Assembly: GCF_001422985.1 (NCBI RefSeq)
Contig: NZ_LMNL01000039.1
Coordinates: 1-64,000 of the forward strand
Length of the DNA stretch: 64,000 nucleotides
Source of the DNA: Methylobacterium sp. Leaf117
GTDB lineage: Bacteria > Pseudomonadota > Alphaproteobacteria > Rhizobiales > Beijerinckiaceae
Reading direction: 5' to 3'
Every line of letters starts with the position of its first letter. Position 1 is the stretch's first letter. Position numbers and translations under genes: made by a program. This document shows positions 1 to 8,492 of the stretch, piece after piece. The notes under the pieces were generated by a model. That model was not told where the DNA came from. It made no database searches and saw only the letters and a list, made by a program, of their open reading frames with translations.

Positions 1-172
1 CTGGAGCGGCGCCTGCCTGATCCCGGCCTTCTACGCCTCGAAGGCATTCATCAGGCGGGGCATGGCGCCAATTTCATTGTCGAGAGGGGTGATGGGTCAT
101 GTCTCACAATCCCCACTACAGGGATCCGCAAGGACAATAATCGCCGCCCACGCTTCTCTTTCTCAGATTCAC

Positions 173-185
173 TTGTCAAAGAACA
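173..185 (-). promoter_or_regulatory. boxA-like antitermination element
   Basis: The minus strand reads TGTTCTTTGACAA, which differs at two positions from the E. coli rrn boxA core TGCTCTTTAACAA. It is followed by a purine-rich, unusually GC-poor stretch of the kind found in alphaproteobacterial rRNA leaders and spacers. BoxA recruits NusB/S10 to stop premature termination of untranslated rRNA transcripts. It lies downstream of the promoter at 293-321 in the same orientation. No 16S start motif is visible before the window edge, so this is a leader only. Confidence 0.45.
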
Positions 186-292
186 CCAACAACAGACAGA
201 AATACCGCCCAGATCACCAGGCGACAACCCATCAACAGTCAGGAGATGCAAAAGCAAGCCGCCAATCGCCTTGGCCGCTCGCCGATGAATGG

Positions 293-321
293 GGTATACC
301 CACAGACCCAGAGCCTGTCAA
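293..321 (-). promoter_or_regulatory. Strong sigma-70-type promoter, leftward (rRNA-operon-like)
   Basis: On the minus strand TTGACA (plus 316-321) is separated by exactly 17 bases from TATACC (plus 293-298). It points left, away from the peptidase gene, into a stretch with no convincing coding sequence. About 110 bases downstream lies a boxA-like element. A near-consensus promoter followed by boxA is the usual layout of an rRNA operon leader, so the 16S gene probably starts just left of the window. The promoter elements are seen directly; the rRNA assignment is inference. Confidence 0.55.
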
Positions 322-481
322 CAGCTTTTCGGGAACCATCGGCGGCGCCCCGGGCCGGTTCCCCTCCCACGGCCGTGACGCCCACCCGCAAACGTGCCTC
401 AATCTCGACATGCTGGACCACGACATCGGTCGCGCGCCCGCATCCCGTCCCGGATGATCCGGGCCGCCAGTTTCGAGGACC

Positions 482-2581
482 ATGGCGTTGCAGCGAGGCC
501 GTCTGAAGATCGGGCACCCGGACGGTTCGGCGGAGGCGCGCGACGGTGCCGGCCAGCAGACGGGTCCCGGGCGCAACCGCTCCCGCGCGCAGACCGGCAG
601 CCTCCCGGCCCTCGACCTTCTGGGCCCCGACGCACCGCGGATCGATCGCCGCGACGTCAACCTGCGCTGGCTCTGCGCCAGTGCGCTCACCGGCCTGACG
701 GGGGCCGCTTTGATCGGCGCCGCCATCCATGTCTCTCTCCAGAGCGACATCTCGTTCGCCGCCATCCCCGAGCGCGCCGCCCCTGCGGTCCGGCCGGCTC
801 TGAGCGACGGCACCGCCAACGTGGCGCGCAAGAGCGATCGGCTGGTACGCAACCTGATGATCGCCTCGGCCAAGCAGAGCTTCCGTTCGCCGGTGACGGT
901 CCGCCTCGGGGATCGCGAGATCATCAAGGTCCGGCCCTTCCTGCGCGTCTCGACCGCCTTGTCGATGACCACCGGCGTCTTCGCCACCGAGATGCCCCGC
1001 TTCGACCCGATGAAGCTCAGCACCGACGAGCCGCTGGAGCGCGCGCCGGAGCCGGGGCTCGGCGACGCACCCGGGGCCGAGGTCTCGGTGATCAAGCGCG
1101 ATCTCGTGGGGATGGAGGTCGAGGCCGGGGCGCCGGCCCTGTCCGACGACGAGGTCGCGGCGCAGATCGAGGAGGAGCGCCGCCTCTCGGCCGAGGCCGG
1201 CCGCCGGACCGCGATCCCGATCGCGCCGCAGATCATGCTGTCGCGGACCCTTCAGCAGGGCCTGGCCGCCAACAGCTTCGACGCCGCCGCGCGCCTTTCC
1301 GACGAGAGTTCGCCGTTCAAGTCCATCGACGTCCTCGTGGTGCCCGAGAACGTCACCAGCCTGAGCAAGACCGGGGCCGGCAGCGAGGCGCCCCTGGTGG
1401 AGGAGCGCGACCTCGCCCTCAAGCGCGGCGAGACCCTGGAGGCCGTGCTGAAGAGCGCGGCGCGGGCCACCGACGAGCAGGTCCGCGGCATCGTGGGGGC
1501 CCTCGGGGGGCGCACCCGCACCGCCGACCTCGCCGAGGGCCAGCAGTTCCGCGTGCAGATCGCGCCCGGGCCGAAGCCCGGCGACCCGCGCCAGGTGACG
1601 CGGGTGGTGTTGTACGGAGAGACCGGAATCGAGGGCATCGCCGCCATCAACGACCGGGGCGGTTTCGTCTCGGTGGCGCCGCCGACCGAGGACGCCCCGT
1701 CACGGACGGCGCCGGTCGCGGCCGACGCCACCGAGGACGGCGAAGAGGAAGGCGGCACCGGCCCACGCCTGTTCCAGAGCCTGTACGAGACGGCCGCCCG
1801 GCACGACCTCCCAAGGGGCGCGGTCGACGACCTGGTGAAGATCTTCGGCTACGACGTCGATTTCCAGCGCCGGATCTCGTCCGGCGACAGCCTCGACGTG
1901 TTCTATACCTTCGACGACGAGGGTCCGCAGGGCTCCCTCGAGCGGCCCGAACTGCTCTATGCCGCCCTCAACCTCGCCGGCGAGGCACGCAAGGTCTATC
2001 GCTTCCAGTCCCCGGACGACGGCACCATCGACTACCTCGACGAACAGGGCCGCTCGCTCAAGAAGTTCCTCATCCGCAAGCCCATCGCCGACGGCATCAT
2101 GCGTTCGGGCTTCGGCTATCGGCGCCACCCGGTCCTCGGCTACGCCAAGCTCCATACCGGCGTCGACTGGGCGAACCCGATCGGCACCCCGATCGTGGCG
2201 GCCGGCAACGGAACCGTGCTGAAGGCGGATTGGGATTCGGGCTACGGCCGCCGCATCGAATTGCAGCACATCAACGGCTACGTCACGACCTACAACCACA
2301 TGTCCCGCTTTGCCCGCGGCGTCACCCCCGGCGCCAAGGTGCGGCAGGGCCAAGTCATCGGCTATGTCGGATCCACCGGTCTGTCGACGGGCGCGCACCT
2401 CCATTACGAGGTGATCATCAACGGCCACTTCGTCGATCCGATGAAGATCCGCGTGCCCCGGGGGCGTGAGCTCGACGGCCGTATGCTCGCCGAATTCACC
2501 CGCCAACGCGAGCAGATCGAGGGCACCATGCAGAAGTCGCGCACGGCCTCCGCGATGGCGCAGCGGGACGCGATGCGCTGA
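482..2581 (+). CDS. M23 family metallopeptidase, membrane-anchored
   Basis: Predicted zinc endopeptidase acting on peptidoglycan cross-links in the periplasm. The 699-residue product has a charged N-terminus, one hydrophobic segment near residues 65-85 that should anchor it in the inner membrane, a long linker, a LysM/OapA-like segment near residues 315-370, and a C-terminal M23 (LytM) domain. The zinc-site motifs are visible: HTGVD near residue 558 and HLHYE near residue 640, with the intervening Y-x-H motif (TYNHMS). The start at 482 gives the whole anchor. It stands alone, followed on the other strand by gluQ. Whether it is an active enzyme or an amidase activator is not settled, but the HxH motif argues for activity. 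Confidence 0.9.
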   Translation: MALQRGRLKIGHPDGSAEARDGAGQQTGPGRNRSRAQTGSLPALDLLGPDAPRIDRRDVNLRWLCASALTGLTGAALIGAAIHVSLQSDISFAAIPERAAPAVRPALSDGTANVARKSDRLVRNLMIASAKQSFRSPVTVRLGDREIIKVRPFLRVSTALSMTTGVFATEMPRFDPMKLSTDEPLERAPEPGLGDAPGAEVSVIKRDLVGMEVEAGAPALSDDEVAAQIEEERRLSAEAGRRTAIPIAPQIMLSRTLQQGLAANSFDAAARLSDESSPFKSIDVLVVPENVTSLSKTGAGSEAPLVEERDLALKRGETLEAVLKSAARATDEQVRGIVGALGGRTRTADLAEGQQFRVQIAPGPKPGDPRQVTRVVLYGETGIEGIAAINDRGGFVSVAPPTEDAPSRTAPVAADATEDGEEEGGTGPRLFQSLYETAARHDLPRGAVDDLVKIFGYDVDFQRRISSGDSLDVFYTFDDEGPQGSLERPELLYAALNLAGEARKVYRFQSPDDGTIDYLDEQGRSLKKFLIRKPIADGIMRSGFGYRRHPVLGYAKLHTGVDWANPIGTPIVAAGNGTVLKADWDSGYGRRIELQHINGYVTTYNHMSRFARGVTPGAKVRQGQVIGYVGSTGLSTGAHLHYEVIINGHFVDPMKIRVPRGRELDGRMLAEFTRQREQIEGTMQKSRTASAMAQRDAMR

Positions 2582-2633
2582 GGCCGGCGCCGCCGGGCCG
2601 GCTCGAACGCGAGATCGAAACGCAGGCGTTGCG

Positions 2634-3593
2634 TCAGGAAAAGCCGAGGCGGCGGCGGATTCCGGCCGCGCTCTCCCCAGCGGCGCGCAGGTCCGCCAGG
2701 GACGGCGAATGCCGGGACTTCGCCAGCTTCTCGCCGGAGGAATCCAGCACCAGAGCATGATGGTGATAGCGCGGCGACGGCACGCCGATCAGCGCCTGGA
2801 GCAGCACGTGCAGGTCGGTGCTGGCGCGCAGGTCGGCGCCGCGCACGACGTGGGTGATGCCCTGGTCGGCATCGTCCATCACCACGGCGAGGTGATAGCT
2901 CGTCGGCACGTCGCGGCGGGCGATCACGGGATCGCCCCAGCGGGCGGGATCGGCGGTCTCACGATGCTCCGGTCCGACACGGTATCCAGGCCCCCTCCCC
3001 TCCCCCGCCGGCGTGCCTTCGCCCGGAACGGTCTCGACCGCGACGTGGGTGATCGTGTGGGGACCGGGGGCCGCCGCCAGCGCACGCGCCATGTCGAGGC
3101 GCCAGGTATGCGGTTCGCCAGCCGCCCGCCGCGCCGCGGCCTCCCCGGGCGGCCGGCCGCGACAGAGTCCCGGATAGAGCGGCGCTCCATCGGGATCGCG
3201 GGGCGCCGGTTGTCCGCTCCGCGCGGTGTCCGCCGCGACTGCGGCCGCGATGGTGCCGCGCGAGCAGAAGCACGGATAGGCGAGGCCCCGGGCGGCGAAC
3301 CCGTCGACCTGGCGCCGATAGGTTTCGAGATGGGCCGATTGCAGGCGCTCGGGCGGGGAGAAGCGAAGGCCGAGCCAGGCGAGATCGTCGCGAAGCGCCG
3401 CGATCAGCTCCGGCCGCGAGCGGACGGGATCAATGTCCTCGATCCGCAGGAGAAGTCGTCCCCCGGCGCTCTCGGCCAGCGCCGCGTTCAGGAGGGCCGA
3501 GCGGGCGTGGCCGAGATGCAGGCGCCCATTCGGGCTCGGAGCGAAGCGGAAGACCGGCGGGGCCTTCACGAGGCAGCCTCCCGCATCAGGCAA
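2634..3593 (-). CDS. gluQ: Glutamyl-Q tRNA(Asp) synthetase
   Basis: Class I synthetase-like enzyme that activates glutamate and attaches it to the queuosine base at position 34 of tRNA(Asp), not to a tRNA end. The 319-residue length fits the family, which lacks the anticodon-binding domain of GltX. The ATP-binding HIGH motif is HLGH near residue 27 and the KMSKS equivalent is KLAKS near residue 288. The zinc-binding pattern CFC followed by YPGLC is present between residues 107 and 145, as in YadB. An alternative GTG start lies eight codons inside. It converges on the M23 peptidase gene (53 bases between stops). Confidence 0.92.
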   Translation of the reverse strand: MPDAGGCLVKAPPVFRFAPSPNGRLHLGHARSALLNAALAESAGGRLLLRIEDIDPVRSRPELIAALRDDLAWLGLRFSPPERLQSAHLETYRRQVDGFAARGLAYPCFCSRGTIAAAVAADTARSGQPAPRDPDGAPLYPGLCRGRPPGEAAARRAAGEPHTWRLDMARALAAAPGPHTITHVAVETVPGEGTPAGEGRGPGYRVGPEHRETADPARWGDPVIARRDVPTSYHLAVVMDDADQGITHVVRGADLRASTDLHVLLQALIGVPSPRYHHHALVLDSSGEKLAKSRHSPSLADLRAAGESAAGIRRRLGFS

Positions 3594-3673
3594 GATCCCT
3601 TCATGGCGGCCGATGCCAGGCCCGGTCGGTTATCGGACGTACCCGGCCGAGAACAGGACCGAAGAAAGATCCG

Positions 3674-4015
3674 TCAGCCGCCGACGCGGCGCAGGCAGCT
3701 CTGCTCCGCCTTCGGGGTGCAGGCGATCCCCGGCAGCGAGCAGGCGATCCCGTCCTCGGCGCGCTGGCACACGCGGCAGCCGTCGCCCCATTCGGCGCAG
3801 GTCGCGTCCTGGCTCGGGTTTGCCACGACGGGGTGAGAAACGGGGTGATGAACCGGCGCGGCCGCGAGGGCGCCGATCAGTACCGTCACGGCGGTGAGCG
3901 CGACGACGCTCCAGGCGACGCGGCGGTCGTGGCTGCGCGTCCCTGCATCCGGGGGCGCAGAATCATGAGAACGAAGATCCGGAGAACGAGAATCCGGGGA
4001 AAGGTGATCGGCCAT
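3674..4015 (-). CDS. Small membrane-anchored cysteine-rich protein, unknown
   Basis: A 113-residue product with a hydrophilic, Ser/Asp/His-rich N-terminus, one transmembrane segment near residues 34-54, and a short C-terminal domain with six cysteines spaced like a disulphide-stabilised knot (TCAEW, GCRVC, ACSL, ACTP, SCLRR). The likely topology is N-in with the cysteine domain in the periplasm. I do not recognise a family. It lies just upstream of gluQ on the same strand with an 80-base gap, so they may be co-transcribed. Composition is protein-like and differs from the overlapping frames. Confidence 0.6.
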   Translation of the reverse strand: MADHLSPDSRSPDLRSHDSAPPDAGTRSHDRRVAWSVVALTAVTVLIGALAAAPVHHPVSHPVVANPSQDATCAEWGDGCRVCQRAEDGIACSLPGIACTPKAEQSCLRRVGG

Positions 4016-4167
4016 GGCGCGGTGTTCGCGCGCCCCGCCCGGCGTGTCAACGCTCCGGGGATACCGGTGCCTCGGCGCTAAAGGATCGCTCCCGACCTTG
4101 ACGTGATCGCGCGGCGCGGTCCTCGCTTAACGGTCGATCCGCCAACGATAAGCGAAAACCGTCGCGG

Positions 4168-6366
4168 TCAGGCGGCTGCCGCGCGGCGCTCCAGCAGGCC
4201 CGGCAGGGCGCGCAGGTCGAGGGGCTTGGCCAGGAACCCGTCGAAGCCCGCCGCGCGTGCGATGCGCTCGTCGTCCCGGCCTGCATTGGCGGTGAGGGCC
4301 ACGAGGTGCAGGGCGGGCGCCCCCTCGGCGGCCTCGATCGCGCGGATCTGCCGGGCCGTCTCCAGGCCGTCGATCCCGGGCATCCGGATGTCCAAGAGGG
4401 CCAGATCGAAGGGGGTGTCGGGGGTCGCCTCGCGGATGCGGGCCAGCGCTTCCTCCCCGTCATGGGCCAGCACCACCTGCGCGCCCAGGCGCTGGAGGGC
4501 CTTGGTCGCCAGCAGGGCGTTGATCGGGTTGTCCTCGGCGAGGAGCACGCGCGGTCCGGCGGTCGGGGGAGAGGATGCGACCGGACCGGATGCGCCGGGA
4601 TTTGCCGGCGCTTCGAGCGCGGTGGCGGGCAGACGCGCCGGAATCGCGGCGCCGGGTTCCTCCGATCCGCGCCGCGTCGCCGCGACGAACTCGGCCTGCG
4701 ACGAGGCGGGCGCCAGCAGGCGATCGAACAGAGAGCGGGCGCGCACCGGCTTGACCAGATAGCTGTCGAAGCCGGCGGCGGCGGGGGTGCCGAACTCGCG
4801 GCGATCGAAGGGCGAGAGCAGGACGAGGCTGCAGCGCACGCCGCAGCGTCGGGCCTCGAGCGCCAGCGTGCGCACCGCCGCGTCGCCGAGGGTGCGATCG
4901 GCCAGGACCGCATCGAAGGCGGCGGCCGCGATCGCATCGAGACCGGCATCGAGGTTCGGCACCACGAGGGCGGACGCACCCGAGCGGCTGAGCCGCCGGG
5001 CCAGGAATGGCGCCTGGAAGGGCGAGGCCGCGACGATGAGGACCCGGCGCCCGCACAGGCTCGGAGGCCGTTCGCGATCCGCCGCCGCGACGGGGAGCGG
5101 CAACGTCACCGAGAAGGTGCTGCCCTGGCCGAGGCGCGAGGTCGCGTCGATGCGCCCGCCCATCCGGTTGACGAGGCGCCGGGTGATGGCGAGACCGAGC
5201 CCGGTGCCCTCGTGACGGCGGCTGGCGCTGCTGTCACCCTGCTCGAATTCCTCGAACAGGATCGGGATGCGCTCGGACGGGATGCCCGGACCGGTATCCG
5301 AGATCGCGATGACGAGGTCGCCGGCCTCGCGGCGCAGCTCGACGCCGACTCCGCCCGCATTGGTGAACTTGATCGCGTTCCCCGCGAGGTTGATCAGGAT
5401 CTGGCGGACCCGGTCGGCGTCGCCGACCACCAGGCGCGGGATGTCGTCGGCGATGTCGACGGCGATCTCGATGCCCTTGTCCTGGGCGCGCGGCGCCAGC
5501 AGCTCCACCACGGCCTCGGCGATCTCGCCCGGATCGAACGGCTCGGCGGCGAGATCGAGGCGGCCCGCCTCGATCCGCGAGAAATCGAGAATGCCGTCGA
5601 TGAGGCTGAGCAGGGCCTTTCCGGAGGTCCGGACGGCCTCGACATAGGTGCGCTGTTCCGGGTCGAGGCCGGTGTCGAGGACGAGATCGGCCATGCCCAG
5701 GATGCCGTTGAGCGGGGTGCGGAACTCGTGGCTGACGGTGGCGAGGAAGCGGGACTTCGCCACGTTGGCGGCCTCGGCCCGGTTCAACGCCTCGTCCAGG
5801 GAGCGGGCGGCCTCGACCCGCTCGGTGATATCGGTGCCGGCGCGCAGCCACTGGGGCTCGCCCGAACCCCCCGGCATCGGCATCTCGATGAAGGAATACC
5901 AGCGCGGCGCGCCGGAGAAGGGGACCAGCCGCATCTCGACGCGGCGGATTCCATCCGAGCTTCGCACGCCCTCGTTCGTCTCCAGGACCTCGGCGGTCCG
6001 TGTCGTACCGACCAGCGACAGCGGCTCGGCACCGACGAGGCGCCCGAAGCCGCCATTGGCGAAGGTGATCCGCCCCTGCGCGTCGCGCTGCACGATGATC
6101 TCGGTGCTGGCCTCGACCAGCGCCCGGTAGCGCTCCTCGCTCTCCGACAGGCGCCAGACCCGGTCCTCGAGCTGCTCGGTCCGGCTGCCGTCGCGGGCGA
6201 AGGCAGGGCGTTCGATGGAAACGGTTGGGCCGGGGGCACCCCGGCGCGCGCGGCCCCACCAGCCCGCCGCGAAGCCGAACCCGCCGGATACGAGACCAAG
6301 GCCCACGGTCTGCCAGACCCAGGGCGGCATCGCGAAAATCTGCAGCGGGACATCCTGCAGCGTCAT
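4168..6366 (-). CDS. Hybrid sensor histidine kinase with PAS domain and two receiver domains
   Basis: A 732-residue membrane hybrid kinase. Order: one N-terminal transmembrane segment (about 15-36), a PAS domain (about 75-185), HisKA with SHEFRTPLNG and the phospho-acceptor His at residue 213, HATPase_c with N box LAGNAIKF, G1 DTGPG and G2 GTGLG, then two receiver domains. The first receiver is degenerate: the expected acidic pocket and phospho-aspartate region are not recognisable (DAVLADRTLG). The last is intact, with LLDIRMPG around residue 659 and a conserved lysine in LAKPLD. Signals are therefore probably passed through the final receiver to a phosphotransfer protein not in the window. 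It is divergent from trpA, 212 bases apart. Confidence 0.9.
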   Translation of the reverse strand: MTLQDVPLQIFAMPPWVWQTVGLGLVSGGFGFAAGWWGRARRGAPGPTVSIERPAFARDGSRTEQLEDRVWRLSESEERYRALVEASTEIIVQRDAQGRITFANGGFGRLVGAEPLSLVGTTRTAEVLETNEGVRSSDGIRRVEMRLVPFSGAPRWYSFIEMPMPGGSGEPQWLRAGTDITERVEAARSLDEALNRAEAANVAKSRFLATVSHEFRTPLNGILGMADLVLDTGLDPEQRTYVEAVRTSGKALLSLIDGILDFSRIEAGRLDLAAEPFDPGEIAEAVVELLAPRAQDKGIEIAVDIADDIPRLVVGDADRVRQILINLAGNAIKFTNAGGVGVELRREAGDLVIAISDTGPGIPSERIPILFEEFEQGDSSASRRHEGTGLGLAITRRLVNRMGGRIDATSRLGQGSTFSVTLPLPVAAADRERPPSLCGRRVLIVAASPFQAPFLARRLSRSGASALVVPNLDAGLDAIAAAAFDAVLADRTLGDAAVRTLALEARRCGVRCSLVLLSPFDRREFGTPAAAGFDSYLVKPVRARSLFDRLLAPASSQAEFVAATRRGSEEPGAAIPARLPATALEAPANPGASGPVASSPPTAGPRVLLAEDNPINALLATKALQRLGAQVVLAHDGEEALARIREATPDTPFDLALLDIRMPGIDGLETARQIRAIEAAEGAPALHLVALTANAGRDDERIARAAGFDGFLAKPLDLRALPGLLERRAAAA

Positions 6367-6578
6367 GGGACCGGCCTCCGGCAGGACCGACCCCTGCCGC
6401 GAGGGACCATGCCAAAGGAACTTGAAGGCGGGCTTTCGAAAGGCCGTTAAGAAACCGTTGCGGATCGGGATCGAATGCGATGCGGTGCGGCGGTGCGCTT
6501 CACGGGCCGGTCCTGATGGTGTAGGCGCGGCGGCTTGATCCCGAGCCGCCCCCGCCGCGGCGCCGAGGACCGTTCGAC

Positions 6579-7445
6579 GTGGGTGTCATGACGATGACGA
6601 GTTCGGTGAATCCCGGTCAGGCGCGCATCGCCGCGACCTTCGCGCGCTGCCGCGCCGAGAACCGCGCGGCTCTCGTCACCTACGTGATGGCGGGCGATCC
6701 CGATGCCGAGACCTCGCTGAAGGTGCTCGAAGCCCTGCCGGCCGCCGGAGCCGACATCGTCGAATTCGGCCTGCCCTTCACCGATCCGATGGCGGACGGC
6801 CCCGCGATCCAGGCGGCGGGCCTGCGTGCCCTGAAGGGCGGCCAGGGCGTGGCCCGGACCCTCGACCTCGTGCGGCGCTTCCGCCAGGGCAACACCGAGA
6901 CGCCGGTGATCCTGATGGGGTATTTCAACCCGATCCACACCTACGGCGTCGAGCGCTTCCTCGACGATGCGCTCGACGCCGGGATCGACGGCCTGATCGT
7001 GGTCGACCTTCCGCCGGAGGAGGATGACGAACTCTGTCTGCCGGCGCTGGCCAAGGGGCTGGCCTTCATCCGCCTCGCGACGCCGACCACCGACGAGAAG
7101 CGGCTCCCCGCCGTCCTCGCGAACACCGCGGGCTTCGTCTACTACGTGTCGATCACCGGCATCACCGGAACCGCCACGCCGAACTTCGACCGGGTGGCCG
7201 CGGCGGTCGACCGAATCCGGCGCCACACCGACCTGCCGATCGTGGTGGGCTTCGGGGTTCGGACCGGAGCCGATGCCACGGCGATCGCTCGTGGGGCCGA
7301 CGGGGTGGTGGTCGGCTCCGCCCTGGTCGACGCCATGCGGGCCACCCTCGACGCCGATGGCGCTTCGAACGGCGGCACGGTCGCGGCCGTCAGCGCCCTG
7401 GTGCGCGAGTTGGCCGAGGGCGTGCGCTCCGCGCCCCGCGCCTGA
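6579..7445 (+). CDS. trpA: Tryptophan synthase alpha chain
   Basis: Splits indole-3-glycerol phosphate into indole and glyceraldehyde 3-phosphate; indole is channelled to TrpB. The 288-residue TIM barrel carries the catalytic acids in VEFGLPFTDPMADGP (Glu and Asp near residues 54 and 65) and the phosphate-binding glycine loops GFGV and GADGVVVGS. I chose the GTG at 6579 because an AGGA lies 10 bases upstream; ATG codons at 6588 and 6594 are alternatives. The gene starts a same-strand group with accD and folC. trpB and trpF are often just upstream in related genomes but are absent here, where a divergent kinase sits instead. Confidence 0.95.
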   Translation: MGVMTMTSSVNPGQARIAATFARCRAENRAALVTYVMAGDPDAETSLKVLEALPAAGADIVEFGLPFTDPMADGPAIQAAGLRALKGGQGVARTLDLVRRFRQGNTETPVILMGYFNPIHTYGVERFLDDALDAGIDGLIVVDLPPEEDDELCLPALAKGLAFIRLATPTTDEKRLPAVLANTAGFVYYVSITGITGTATPNFDRVAAAVDRIRRHTDLPIVVGFGVRTGADATAIARGADGVVVGSALVDAMRATLDADGASNGGTVAAVSALVRELAEGVRSAPRA

Positions 7446-7504
7446 CGCAATTTCACGAGACCTTCCGGCTCGCTCGCTTCGAACCCGCACAAGGACACCG
7501 TCGC

Positions 7505-8416
7505 ATGATGGTTGAACCGATGAACTGGATCTCGGAGGTCGTTCGCCCCAAGATCAAGACACTGTTCAAGCGCGAGACCCCGGAGAACCTGTGGGTCAAG
7601 TGCCCCGATACGGGCCAGATGGTCTTCCACAAGGAGGTGGAGAGCAATCACTGGGTCATCCCCGGCTCGGAGCATCACCTGAAGATGAGCGCCCAGGCGC
7701 GCCTCAAGATGATGTTCGACGAGGGCACCTGGATCGACGTGCCTCTGCCGGAGGTCGCCGCCGATCCGCTCAAGTTCCGCGATGAGAAGCGCTACGTCGA
7801 CCGGCTCAAGGATGCCCGGGCCAAGACCGGCATGACCGACGCCTTCAAGGTCGGCTTCGGCCGCGTCTCGGGCCTGCCGATGACCCTGGCGGTGCAGGAC
7901 TTCGCCTTCATGGCCGGCTCTCTCGGCATGGCGGCCGGCGAAGCCTTCGTGCGCGGCGCGGAGACCGCCCTGGACAAGCGCACCCCCTACGTCCTGTTCT
8001 CCGCCTCGGGCGGCGCCCGCATGCAGGAAGGCATCCTCTCGCTGATGCAGATGCCCCGCACCACCGTGGCGGTGCGCCGGCTCAACGCGGCCAGACTGCC
8101 CTACATCGTGGTGCTCACCAACCCGACCACCGGCGGCGTCACCGCCTCCTACGCGATGCTGGGCGACATCCATCTGGCCGAGCCCGGCGCGCTGATCTGC
8201 TTTGCCGGCCCGCGCGTCATCGAGCAGACCATCCGCGAAAAGCTGCCCGACGGTTTCCAGCGGGCGGAATACCTGCGCGACCACGGCATGGTCGATCAGG
8301 TCGTCCACCGCCACGCCCTGAAGGACACGATCGCGACCCTGTGCGGCCTCCTGACCAACCAGGAGCCCGGGTCGCCGCCGGTCCGGGCGGCCGCCCCGGT
8401 TGCGGAACTCGCCTGA
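7505..8416 (+). CDS. accD: Acetyl-CoA carboxylase carboxyltransferase beta subunit
   Basis: Forms the carboxyltransferase with AccA, moving CO2 from biotin to acetyl-CoA for fatty-acid synthesis. The 303-residue product has the crotonase-fold core with SGGARMQEG and LTNPTTGGV, which bind CoA and the carboxybiotin oxyanion. The N-terminal region keeps only one of the four zinc-ribbon cysteines of the E. coli protein (KCPDTG), as in other Rhizobiales AccD proteins that I know, so this is not damage. ATG codons at 7505, 7508 and 7520 are all possible starts. It lies 59 bases after trpA and 76 before folC. Confidence 0.95.
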   Translation: MMVEPMNWISEVVRPKIKTLFKRETPENLWVKCPDTGQMVFHKEVESNHWVIPGSEHHLKMSAQARLKMMFDEGTWIDVPLPEVAADPLKFRDEKRYVDRLKDARAKTGMTDAFKVGFGRVSGLPMTLAVQDFAFMAGSLGMAAGEAFVRGAETALDKRTPYVLFSASGGARMQEGILSLMQMPRTTVAVRRLNAARLPYIVVLTNPTTGGVTASYAMLGDIHLAEPGALICFAGPRVIEQTIREKLPDGFQRAEYLRDHGMVDQVVHRHALKDTIATLCGLLTNQEPGSPPVRAAAPVAELA

Positions 8417-8492
8417 AGCGGCACACGCCGCGCGTCCGTCTCCACGATTCCTTCTCCGCGATCCCCTCCCCTCCGCCACACGACGTTCGATC

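Larger units (their letters stand above)
1..481. other. Non-coding left edge, probable rRNA leader plus intergenic
   Basis: No reading frame here has convincing protein-like composition. The only supported signals are the leftward promoter and boxA-like site described separately. The stretch from about 90 to 250 is clearly less GC-rich than its surroundings, which fits an untranslated leader. Bases 322-481 hold only the upstream region of the M23 peptidase gene. Confidence 0.4.

Noticed and set aside
4306..6450. A 714-codon plus-strand frame opposite the hybrid kinase
   Set aside because: Low-complexity Arg/Gly/Ala/Asp sequence without domains; the kinase on the other strand is complete.
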